Source of the DNA: Lewinellaceae bacterium
GTDB lineage: Bacteria; Bacteroidota; Bacteroidia; Chitinophagales; Saprospiraceae
Assembly: GCA_020636405.1 (NCBI GenBank)
Contig: JACJXW010000005.1
Span: 372,001-436,000 of the forward strand
Direction of reading: 5' to 3'
Length of the DNA stretch: 64,000 bases
The notes beneath the pieces were generated by a model, which was not told where the DNA came from, searched no databases, and saw only the letters and a program-made list of their open reading frames with translations. A program made the position numbers and the translations under genes. Shown here piece by piece: positions 36,398 through 44,827 of the stretch; position 1 is the stretch's first letter, and every line of letters begins with the position of its first letter.

Positions 36398-38929
36398 ATG
36401 AGAGTAATTGCCTTGATCACCTTCTGCAGCTTATTGATACCTTTCTATACGTTTGCACAATCTGCTACCGATACCCTGCCTGTACTTCAATACAGTGAAC
36501 CACGCGATTATGAGATCGGTGGTATTACAGTTGTTGGGGCGGATTTCAGCGATGACAACGCCATCATCAGCATTGCCGGCATGCAGGTCGGTGACAAGAT
36601 CCGCGTCCCTGGCCCGGATATCCAAAAAGGCATCAAAGCCTTATGGAAACTGCGCCTGTTCACCGATGTCCAGATCATTAAGGAGAAAACCATCGGAGAT
36701 GTGATCTTTCTGGAGATCAAAGTTCAGGAGCGGCCGCGCCTGTCGCGCCATTCTTACCAGGGCGTGAAAAAGTCCTACCAGGACGACCTCAACGACGAGG
36801 TGGACAAGCACCTGCTCAAGGGGGGGATCGTCACCGAAAATGTGAAGGTGAATGCCAGCAAGGCCATCGAAGGTTTTTTCATCGGTAAAGGGTACCTCGA
36901 TACCCGCTGCCGGGTCATTGAATTGCCGGACACCGGCCGCGTTAACGCCGTACAGCTGATTTTCGATATCGACCGGGGAGAGCGCGTCAAGATCCAGGAT
37001 ATCGTCTTTGCCGGTAACGAGAACATCAAATCCCGCAAGCTGGCCAAGCAGATGAAAGGCACCAAGCCTAAGCGGCGCCTGTTTGCCTCCTCCAAATTCA
37101 TCAAGAAGGACTACGAAGAGGATAAGGAAAAACTGATCGCTTATTACAATACCCAGGGTTACCGCGATGCCCGTATTATCAGCGACAGCCTCTGGCGCGA
37201 GCCCGACGGCGACCTGATGGTCCTGCTCAAAATGGAAGAAGGTTCTCAGTATTATTTCCGGGACATCAGCTGGAAGGGCAATTCCATCTACGAGACCGAA
37301 ACCCTCGCCGGCGTATTGGGTATCGAAAAGGGCGAAGTTTACAACAAAGAACTGCTGGAAACGCGCCTGCGCTTCAGCCAGGATGGCCGCGATGTAAGTA
37401 CCCTCTACATGGACAATGGCTACCTCTTCTTTCAGGTAGACCCCATCGAAGTGGCGGTGGAAGGCGACTCCATCGACCTGGAGATCCGCATTTTCGAGGG
37501 CCCGCAGGCTACCATCGACAAGGTGGTGATCAAGGGGAACGACCGTACGCACGAGCACGTCGTCCGCCGGGAACTGCGTACCCGGCCGGGCCAGAAGTTC
37601 AGCCGCTCCGACATCATCCGCTCTCAGCGGGAAATCATCAACCTGGGCTACTTCAACCCCGAAAGCCTCGGTATCAATACTCCGGTGAACCCGCAGCGGG
37701 GCACCGTAGATATCGAATACACCGTAGAGGAGAAGCCTTCTGACCAATTGGAACTCTCCGCGGGTTGGGGCGGCGCTCAGCGGGTGATCGGTACCCTGGG
37801 CGTATCCTTCAACAACTTCTCCCTGCGCAACATCTTCAACAAGGAGGCCTGGAAACCTCTGCCCCAGGGCGATGGCCAGCGCCTGTCGCTCCGGGCACAG
37901 ACCAACGGCGACTTCTACCAGTCGTATAACCTGTCCTTCACCGAACCCTGGCTGGGGGGCAAGAAGCCCAACTCGCTGACTACCTCTGCATTTTTCAACC
38001 GCTTTGCCTTCGGCCGTCGCGGCACCGACAGCTACCAGAGCTTCAATATCCGGCAGGCATCTATCAGCCTGGGTACCCGCTTGAAGTGGCCGGACGATAA
38101 CTTCGTATCCAGTACTGCCGTCAACATTCAGACCCTGACGCTCAACAACTGGATCCGCGGCCTGTTCCGCTCCGATGAGGGCGAGATCGTTCAGGAGGGC
38201 AACTACAACAACTTTAGCATCCGGCAGACCATCGCCCGCTCTACCATCAACGACCCGCTCTTCCCCAAGGAAGGGTCCCGCATATCGCTGTCACTGCAGT
38301 TGACGCCGCCTTACTCCCTCTTTGATGGCAAAGACAACTACAGCGAACAACCTGCTTCGGAGCGCTTCCGCTGGCTGGAATACCACAAGTGGCGCTTCGA
38401 TGCCGAATGGTATACGGCCATCGTCGGCAACCTCATCCTGAAAGCCCAGGCCAAGATCGGCCTGCTGGGCTTCTACAACCGCGAGATCGGTTCCTCGCCT
38501 TTCGAACGTTTCCAGCTTGGGGGCGACGGGATCAACAACCAGCAGTTCGGATTCGCCGGGGTAGACATTATCTCCCTGCGCGGTTACGAGATCAATGAAC
38601 TGGAGGCCAACCGCGACCCCTCGGGCGGCACCTCGGCAACCCCGCTGTTCGATAAATTCACCATCGAATTGCGCTATCCGCTGTCCCTCAACCCCAGCTC
38701 GACCATCTATGTGCTGGCCTTTGCTCAGGGCGGTAACGCCTGGCGCGAGTTCCGCGACTTCAACCCCTTCGATGTCAAACGCTCCGTAGGCGCAGGCCTG
38801 CGCGTCTTCCTGCCCATGTTCGGCGTACTCGGATTCGACTACGGTATCGGATTTGACAAGACAGGTACGGACCGCTCCCTGCAGGCGCTGGGCGACTTCA
38901 ACATCGTGTTAGGGTTTGAACCGGAATAG
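36398..38929 (+). CDS. bamA: Outer-membrane protein assembly factor BamA (copy 1)
   Basis: The 843-residue core of the BAM machine, which inserts beta-barrels into the outer membrane. Signal peptide 1-21 (ends TFAQ). Five POTRA domains follow (about 35-430), each with a VxG core such as IGGITVVGADF and VVIKGNDRTHEHVVRREL (start of POTRA5). The C-terminal 16-strand barrel (about 445-843) has the TEPWLGGKKPNSL segment and the lid-loop region near SLRGYE, and ends in the strand DFNIVLGFEPE. The position after uppS is the usual one for the housekeeping copy. A close paralogue lies at 44828. Confidence 0.95.
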   Translation: MRVIALITFCSLLIPFYTFAQSATDTLPVLQYSEPRDYEIGGITVVGADFSDDNAIISIAGMQVGDKIRVPGPDIQKGIKALWKLRLFTDVQIIKEKTIGDVIFLEIKVQERPRLSRHSYQGVKKSYQDDLNDEVDKHLLKGGIVTENVKVNASKAIEGFFIGKGYLDTRCRVIELPDTGRVNAVQLIFDIDRGERVKIQDIVFAGNENIKSRKLAKQMKGTKPKRRLFASSKFIKKDYEEDKEKLIAYYNTQGYRDARIISDSLWREPDGDLMVLLKMEEGSQYYFRDISWKGNSIYETETLAGVLGIEKGEVYNKELLETRLRFSQDGRDVSTLYMDNGYLFFQVDPIEVAVEGDSIDLEIRIFEGPQATIDKVVIKGNDRTHEHVVRRELRTRPGQKFSRSDIIRSQREIINLGYFNPESLGINTPVNPQRGTVDIEYTVEEKPSDQLELSAGWGGAQRVIGTLGVSFNNFSLRNIFNKEAWKPLPQGDGQRLSLRAQTNGDFYQSYNLSFTEPWLGGKKPNSLTTSAFFNRFAFGRRGTDSYQSFNIRQASISLGTRLKWPDDNFVSSTAVNIQTLTLNNWIRGLFRSDEGEIVQEGNYNNFSIRQTIARSTINDPLFPKEGSRISLSLQLTPPYSLFDGKDNYSEQPASERFRWLEYHKWRFDAEWYTAIVGNLILKAQAKIGLLGFYNREIGSSPFERFQLGGDGINNQQFGFAGVDIISLRGYEINELEANRDPSGGTSATPLFDKFTIELRYPLSLNPSSTIYVLAFAQGGNAWREFRDFNPFDVKRSVGAGLRVFLPMFGVLGFDYGIGFDKTGTDRSLQALGDFNIVLGFEPE

Positions 38930-38945
38930 ATGTGTATTTTCCGGA

Positions 38946-41762
38946 TCAGTACGCTATATCAATTCTGTATTTTTCTCTTTCATCTGCAGAGAATTTATAG
39001 ATCGTTGGATCCCAGGCCCGGAGATAGTTCCACCAGGTTGTGCTATAGATACCCCAGGAAATAAATAACCGGCCGCCATCTTCGGAAAATGCCACGCTTG
39101 ATAAATGTCCTTTATCCATCTGGATCGTTCGAAGTTTGAAGCCTGTTGTTGCGTCCCATATATGCGCCGCATTGTCAGCCCCGCTGCCAAGGATATATTT
39201 TCCGTCTGGTGAAATGGCAAGGCCAACTCCTAAAGCAACTCCTTGATAACCGTCAATCTTTTGGAGTTGGCGGCCCGTTTTTGAGTTCCAGATCCGAATG
39301 GTATCATCCCAGCCTCCACTGATAATATTGCCATTAGGTAAAAACAGGGCCCCGTTGGTTCCCCCGGAATGCCCTTCAAAACGCCGGATCAATGCTCCGC
39401 TGGACAGTTCCCACAGAATAAGGTTCCCTTTTTCAGCGGAAAGGGAGGAGCTCCCGGTTAGCAAAAACCTGCTATCCCGTGAAAAGTCAATGGAATTAAC
39501 CTGATTTCCCAATTCGATGGTTTTGAAGACTTCAGCCGCATTGTTTTGAACGCGTAATAATTGAATGCGTTTTCTTCCGGTTCCGGCCGTCACCAGGTAT
39601 TTTTCATCTGCACTTAAACCCATTTGAAGTAGGCCGCCATCTCTGTTTTTGACATCTATCTGGAAGTTAAAGACTTCTTTTCCTGTCTCTGCTTCCCAAA
39701 GGATTCCCCTTCCGCTTGGCCCTTTGCCAAGTACGTAGTGCTGGTTTTTGGAGAAGAATTCCGGATAGAAGGGTATTCTTGTTTTTTGTAATTCGTGAAA
39801 CCCGCCGAAAGAAGTTTCTCCTTTGTCGCGATGCCCGATCCAACTATCCGTGCCAAGCGTATAGATCATTTTTCTCGCATCTTTTGAGAAAAAGGTAAAG
39901 CAACCCCCACATTCTCCGGAGGGGCCCATTTGGGAAATGACGGAAGAGATAGCACTCTCGGCAGGGCCTGGAGAAATCGAGATCTCGGGATTCCGATCAA
40001 GGATCCACACTTTTGCGACAGGCCCTTCGGCCATCAAAACGGCTGTTTCCGCCTGGCCGAAAAAATTGACAGGCAAAAAGGCAGCTTCAAAATATTCAAG
40101 AGGAGAATTTACTTTTTTCATCATTGTCCGCACGAGCCGTCCGGACCGGACTTCCCATATTCCTATCGTATCTTTTGTAAACCCAAGGAGATACTTTTCA
40201 TCCTCCGATAACCGTAGCCCTTCAATTTCCGAATCCAGCCCCTCAAAGAGGCGAAGGGTTTTAAGGCTGTCGAGGCTGAACAACTCCGGTTTCCCTTCAT
40301 TGCCCTGGAGGAGGAGCTGGCTTCCGTTAGAAAGAAAAAAATGTTCATATTGGGTGCCGAATGCTTTTAGATCTTTCCCATTCTGCGCTTCCTTCAGAAA
40401 AGCCTGGTAACCCTTTTGATCCCTGCCCAAATCGGCAACCCGATATTCAATAAAATACCTGCCATCCTGAGAAAATTCGATCTTGTAGGCCGTACCGAAG
40501 CTGTTTTCGGTGCTGATCGGTTTCCCGTCCGCTATTCGAATAGCATGTTTCCCCTTAATGGCCAGGTATTTTTCATCTGGCGAAAATCTGGGAGGAGCGA
40601 CATAATCCGGCCGGGCCTCTTCTTCGAACCCCGTGAATGGAAAAAGGTAGGTGTCCTGGCTATCCGGGCTCTTGAGGGCATCTTTGTTTCCTTCAAATTG
40701 ATGTTCCAGTTTGCCGGACTTCAGGCCCCAGATCCCGATATTCATACTTGTGTCAATAATGGCAGCAAATTCGCCGCTCGGGGAGATCGAAAAGGAAGAC
40801 ACGGCGCCGGAAACCGGGAAATGGGATATGATTTTATTGCGGAACAGGTCCAGTTGTACAAGCCTTTGATCCTTGATATAATACATAGACTCGGTGGCAG
40901 GGCCGAAATGCCATTGCCATTTTTTATCCCTGTAAAACTCAAATTCGTAAAGGGCCTTGCCGGTTGTCAACTTCCTGATCACAATGGTAGTGCTATCCCG
41001 GATCGATATCAGATGAACGCCATCTTTAGAAAAGCGGGGGAACGCATCCGGCCACTTTCCTTCATTTTCGGGGAGCTTCCATAAGAATTGGTTATTCCAG
41101 ATGTCCCAAATATAGAAAGGGGAAGGGGAAGCCGTGGATAAAGGGTCATATTTGGCAGCTGTTTCAAAAAAATTACACAGTAAAAAACGTCCGTTCGGAG
41201 ACAGGCTCATAAAGTTGAATGGGGTGTTTTTTCCATTTTCAGGTATTTTGAACACTCTGGAATAGAGCTCCTGGAGGGGGATATTGCCCATGTCATGTAA
41301 CGCGGCCGCGCCATCCAAAGTAGGAAAGGTTTTGTACCCGGCCAGTGCAAGGTTCAAAGCGGCAGTAGGGTCTCTTGGCGCGATCTCCCGCGCCTGAGCA
41401 GCCAAGGCAATGGCCTTGGATTCGAGTGCTTCCCGATCGGCCCGGTCCCGCTCCCTTTCGGCCCGCTTCCGTTCTGTCTCTGCCCGTTCCCGGGCAGCCG
41501 CCTCATCTTTTTTCTGCTGTTCGATCTTTCGGAACACCTGCTGGATCTTGGGGCCCAGCTGTAAAGCCAGTTTCGAGTCGCAGTTCAGGGCGTTAAGGTA
41601 TGCGGTAAGAACCTTGTCCAGGTTGGGGTCCGTCTCCCGGTAAAGCGCGTCTCCCCGGGCCATCATGGCTTTACAGTCAAGCTCATAATTTTGTAAAAAG
41701 CACAGGGAAGGAAGGAAAAACAGAACCGCAAAAGAAAAATACCTCACTGTCATTGGCTGCAA
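38946..41762 (-). CDS. Secreted WD40-repeat protein, partner of the caspase-nSTAND protein
   Basis: A 938-residue protein. A second ATG at 41753 (MTVRYFSFAVLFFLPS) gives the better signal peptide, cut near FLQN. After a short helical stretch (50-90), a coiled coil at about 95-130 is rich in RERAETERKRAERERDRAD. Then AALNLALAGYKTFPTLDGAAALHDM matches the helical linker that joins STAND NTPase and WD40 domains in classic single-chain proteins. From about 180 to the end there are many WD40-type repeats (RFLLCNF, FSPDEKYLAIKGKHAIRI, NGNIISGGWDDTIRIWNSKTG, GKYILGSGADNAAHIWDATTG), enough for two propellers. It is 50 bases downstream of the caspase-nSTAND gene on the same strand. It looks like the C-terminal half of a split STAND-WD40 protein placed outside the inner membrane. 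Confidence 0.8.
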   Translation of the reverse strand: MQPMTVRYFSFAVLFFLPSLCFLQNYELDCKAMMARGDALYRETDPNLDKVLTAYLNALNCDSKLALQLGPKIQQVFRKIEQQKKDEAAARERAETERKRAERERDRADREALESKAIALAAQAREIAPRDPTAALNLALAGYKTFPTLDGAAALHDMGNIPLQELYSRVFKIPENGKNTPFNFMSLSPNGRFLLCNFFETAAKYDPLSTASPSPFYIWDIWNNQFLWKLPENEGKWPDAFPRFSKDGVHLISIRDSTTIVIRKLTTGKALYEFEFYRDKKWQWHFGPATESMYYIKDQRLVQLDLFRNKIISHFPVSGAVSSFSISPSGEFAAIIDTSMNIGIWGLKSGKLEHQFEGNKDALKSPDSQDTYLFPFTGFEEEARPDYVAPPRFSPDEKYLAIKGKHAIRIADGKPISTENSFGTAYKIEFSQDGRYFIEYRVADLGRDQKGYQAFLKEAQNGKDLKAFGTQYEHFFLSNGSQLLLQGNEGKPELFSLDSLKTLRLFEGLDSEIEGLRLSEDEKYLLGFTKDTIGIWEVRSGRLVRTMMKKVNSPLEYFEAAFLPVNFFGQAETAVLMAEGPVAKVWILDRNPEISISPGPAESAISSVISQMGPSGECGGCFTFFSKDARKMIYTLGTDSWIGHRDKGETSFGGFHELQKTRIPFYPEFFSKNQHYVLGKGPSGRGILWEAETGKEVFNFQIDVKNRDGGLLQMGLSADEKYLVTAGTGRKRIQLLRVQNNAAEVFKTIELGNQVNSIDFSRDSRFLLTGSSSLSAEKGNLILWELSSGALIRRFEGHSGGTNGALFLPNGNIISGGWDDTIRIWNSKTGRQLQKIDGYQGVALGVGLAISPDGKYILGSGADNAAHIWDATTGFKLRTIQMDKGHLSSVAFSEDGGRLFISWGIYSTTWWNYLRAWDPTIYKFSADEREKYRIDIAY

Positions 41763-41812
41763 TATTTTTTCGGGTTCAAAATGGTGGCCCTTAGCTGAGA
41801 TCCGCCTGCCGG

Positions 41813-44539
41813 CTACTCTCCTGCCCGAAGGGCATTGATCGAATCCTGTAGGCTTTGAAATTCCTGTATTTTAATTGAATCAAGGTTTTTTCCCCAAAAG
41901 GCTTTTATGGAATCCTCGGCATATTTCCAGGCTTTTTCGTATTCCCGGAGCGCCAGCGCTGTCTTGCCTTCCCTTTTGTCATCCTCTGCTTTTTTGATCA
42001 TTTCTTCGTAGATGATAGTATGTTCAAGGCCCTGGCGCACGGAGTCCTGTTTTTCCAGTTCGTCCGGGCCGTAAAGCGTTTTCAGCGTGTCTTGCCAAAA
42101 GGATAATGCCAGTTTGTATTCATGAATGGCATAGGCTCTGGAGTCTGTACTGATCGCCTTGTAGCCTTCCGCCTTTTTGATCCTTTCGTCAAATTGCCCT
42201 TTATAGATCAATTGCAGGCGGGTATTGGCTGTTTCTAAATTATTCCTGGCTGCGATCCGCTGGCTATTTGCTACCAGGGCCAACACGGCAAAGATGATCA
42301 GGGCGCCTACCAAGCTGCCTATCAGTTGCCTCCTGCGTGCCGTTCGCCTTTGTATACTTTTTTTGACAAAGCCTTCCTCCTGGATATTCAACCCGTGGCC
42401 CTTGGATTGCAATTCGGCGTTCAAAAGATCCAGCCTCGGGTTGTTGTTCCATAGAAGGTTGCGCGCTTTCTTGGGGTCGGCGAGCACCAGGTCCTGATAA
42501 TCTTTCACGGCCAGGCTCAACTTATTCTGTAAGCTCAGTTTTTCCTCTCCCGTGGCCTTCACCCACTCCCACAGGCGTGCCCAGGCGCGCACCAGGGCAT
42601 CGTGGGCAGGTTCTACATATACTTTGCCCTGGCCGTCCTGGCCACGCAGGATAAGCCGGGCGGAAACCAGGTTGCTGGCCACTTCTGCTACCCGTTGGTT
42701 CTCCAGAGGGTCCGAGAAATTTAATTCACCGGCGTATACTCGTTTGCCTGCCAGTTCTCCACCCTCAAGGGAGACCATGCGTAACATGAGCTTGCGCATG
42801 CTGTCCTGATGGGCTTGCCCCAGGCTATTGTAGGCTTCATCCGCCTTGGTCCGCAATGCGCCCACCACCCCGCCCAGGGCATTGTAATCGGCTTCGATCA
42901 AGGCGCGATCCTGACGGCCACTTTTAAGGTAGGCTTCATACAACTCACTGAGGGTGAAAGAAAGTAAGGGTAGGGCGCCCGGCGCCTGGCTCACTTCTTC
43001 CACCACCTTGTCTACCAGGTCTTCGGGCTCGAAGAACAGGACTTCCTGGTTGGCGGGTTTTACAATGATCTCCCGGATCTCCTCCAACGAGAAAGCGGGA
43101 ACGATGTAACGGCCTGCCTTCCACCAGGGCGTTAGTGCCGAGTCCTCGAATTGCGGTTCAAAATCAGAGCGAATACTCAGGAGGATGCGCAAGGCTGGGT
43201 AAGTATTCAGCCAGAGCGCCAGTTGCTGTTCGAATGCTTCCTTTTGAGCGGGGTCCAGGCACTGGGTGATCAACTCTTCGTATTGATCAACCACCAGGAC
43301 TACCCTGCCGTTTTCCTTGAACAATCTTTCTGCTTCCGGCAATTCAGATTCCAGGGTTGCCAAGGGGGCCTTGCCCGGCCGGATGACCGGCAATATCTCC
43401 CAGCCGGACTTCCGCAAATACGGCAACAGCCCGGCTTTGATCACGGAGGATTTCCCTGTTCCCGAAGCTCCACCCACGACCAGCAAGGGGCTTTCCTCTA
43501 CCATTCCTGTTAACGCTTCCACTACTCTTTCCCGGCCATAGAACAGATGGGCGTCTTTTTCATCGAAAGACGAAAGTCCCTTAAAGGGATTGCGGTCCGG
43601 AGCGGGAGGCAGGTTGAGCCGGTGTCGGGGGTGTAAAAATATGAATTCACCCTTGTCATGACGCGCCAGGTAGAACATGGAGGGGGTTTGTCGCATGGAC
43701 TGCCCGGTGGTTTCATTTTCAACCTTGTTGCGGATGTAAATGTAGAGCTCGGTAGCCGAGATCACCCCGTCGCCTTCGCCCTGAGGAATTACATCGCCCC
43801 TGCCTTCGAGGGCCTCAAACAGGGCAAGGGCAAAAGGAGAGTGCAACTTATTGCCGTTATTTTCCCGCAAGCCGAGGCTTCGGTTAGACAAGACATCTAC
43901 GGCCTTCTGGTCGTAGGCTGCCGAGGTGATCACCTGCCAGGCGGGGTCTTTTACATAGCGCCAGAATCGTTCCTCATAGATCACTCCCGGCAGGTCAAAG
44001 GTTACATCCCGAAACCCGGACGACCACTTGAATGCCCCGGCAAAGCAACAGTCCAGTATAAGCAGGCCATGCCGGCAGGGCAGGTTGCTTAGCATGAGGT
44101 GGAAGTCGTTCATAGGAATGAGGGAATCCACTTCCCCTGGTTTGGCATCTGCGGGCACCAGGTAGCCGTTGGGGCCTTCTTCGCTGTCCAGCGCAATACC
44201 ATGCCCGGCGAAGTAAAACACAATGCGGTCGTCTTCACCGACAGATTGAGGAATCTTTTCCGTAAGCCATTGCATGATGGCATGTTTGCCAGGATTCAAC
44301 AGCGGCTCATGGACGGTAAAGCTATGTTTTTCTTCCAGGCATTGAGCAATACCTAAAGCATCGTTTACAGCTGTCGACAGCGGTGTGATATGCTTATAAT
44401 CGTTGATGCCGATGATAAAGGCATGACTGGCCGTAAAGGGAAGTTGAATATGGTTGTTCGGTGAAGACAAGGGTTTCAGCGTTTTTCTGAGCAATCCTGA
44501 TACAGCCTTTAAAAATACCAAAAGTAACTGGTTCATCAC
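41813..44539 (-). CDS. Caspase-like peptidase fused to nSTAND NTPase, membrane-anchored
   Basis: A 908-residue protein. Residues 38-300 are a peptidase C14 (caspase-like) domain: AFIIGINDYKHITPL, catalytic H113 in FYFAGHG and catalytic cysteine C165 in LLILDCCFAG. Residues 318-720 are an nSTAND1 NTPase: PFKGLSSFDEKDAHLFYGRE, Walker A GGASGTGKSS (356-365), Walker B VVLVVDQYEEL with D418, then LLSIRSDFEPQF. One membrane helix lies at about 738-757 (LIGSLVGALIIFAVLALVAN) after a cluster of arginines, so the N-terminal domains should be cytoplasmic and the last 150 residues periplasmic; that tail has TPR-like helices (ALALREYEKAWKYAEDSIKAFW). Such proteins are proposed conflict or programmed-death effectors. 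An alternative start is the next ATG (44536). Confidence 0.85.
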   Translation of the reverse strand: MMNQLLLVFLKAVSGLLRKTLKPLSSPNNHIQLPFTASHAFIIGINDYKHITPLSTAVNDALGIAQCLEEKHSFTVHEPLLNPGKHAIMQWLTEKIPQSVGEDDRIVFYFAGHGIALDSEEGPNGYLVPADAKPGEVDSLIPMNDFHLMLSNLPCRHGLLILDCCFAGAFKWSSGFRDVTFDLPGVIYEERFWRYVKDPAWQVITSAAYDQKAVDVLSNRSLGLRENNGNKLHSPFALALFEALEGRGDVIPQGEGDGVISATELYIYIRNKVENETTGQSMRQTPSMFYLARHDKGEFIFLHPRHRLNLPPAPDRNPFKGLSSFDEKDAHLFYGRERVVEALTGMVEESPLLVVGGASGTGKSSVIKAGLLPYLRKSGWEILPVIRPGKAPLATLESELPEAERLFKENGRVVLVVDQYEELITQCLDPAQKEAFEQQLALWLNTYPALRILLSIRSDFEPQFEDSALTPWWKAGRYIVPAFSLEEIREIIVKPANQEVLFFEPEDLVDKVVEEVSQAPGALPLLSFTLSELYEAYLKSGRQDRALIEADYNALGGVVGALRTKADEAYNSLGQAHQDSMRKLMLRMVSLEGGELAGKRVYAGELNFSDPLENQRVAEVASNLVSARLILRGQDGQGKVYVEPAHDALVRAWARLWEWVKATGEEKLSLQNKLSLAVKDYQDLVLADPKKARNLLWNNNPRLDLLNAELQSKGHGLNIQEEGFVKKSIQRRTARRRQLIGSLVGALIIFAVLALVANSQRIAARNNLETANTRLQLIYKGQFDERIKKAEGYKAISTDSRAYAIHEYKLALSFWQDTLKTLYGPDELEKQDSVRQGLEHTIIYEEMIKKAEDDKREGKTALALREYEKAWKYAEDSIKAFWGKNLDSIKIQEFQSLQDSINALRAGE

Positions 44540-44563
44540 CTCATCGCGCCAGGCAGAGCAGTA

Positions 44564-44603
44564 AAAAAAAAAGCCGGCCAGCCAACCCTTATCCTGGCCG
44601 GCC
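44564..44603 (-). terminator. Intrinsic-terminator-like hairpin in the caspase-nSTAND leader
   Basis: On the minus strand GCCGGCCAG (44603-44595) pairs with CTGGCCGGC (44582-44574) around a 12-base loop and is followed at once by ten T (44573-44564). This is a textbook Rho-independent terminator, yet its T-run ends 25 bases before the caspase-nSTAND ATG, and no gene ends upstream on that strand. Attenuation of the caspase gene is the obvious reading. Confidence 0.65.
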
Positions 44604-44667
44604 CCTCTTTTACCTGAACATTAACCGGTCTTCGATCTGTAGTCTCCAACTCGGTTTAATGACATTG

Positions 44668-44721
44668 CGGTATTTCGCTTTGGTTGCCGTAGTACCGAAA
44701 CACCAAAATACCGAAATACCG
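44668..44721. repeat. Inverted and short repeats before the second bamA
   Basis: CGGTATTTCG (44668-44677) and its complement CGAAATACCG (44712-44721). Inside lies the 13-mer TACCGAAACACCA (44693-44705), also found at 20712-20724, followed by near-repeats of CCGAAATACC. Confidence 0.5.
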
Positions 44722-44827
44722 GATCGATAGGAGGTTGGGGGCTGCATCCCGGCCCTGCGGGGCACGGGGCATGTTATCGAATTTGGGTTAAGGCCAATCA
44801 GCCCGCTACCCGCAAACCACTGTCTCT

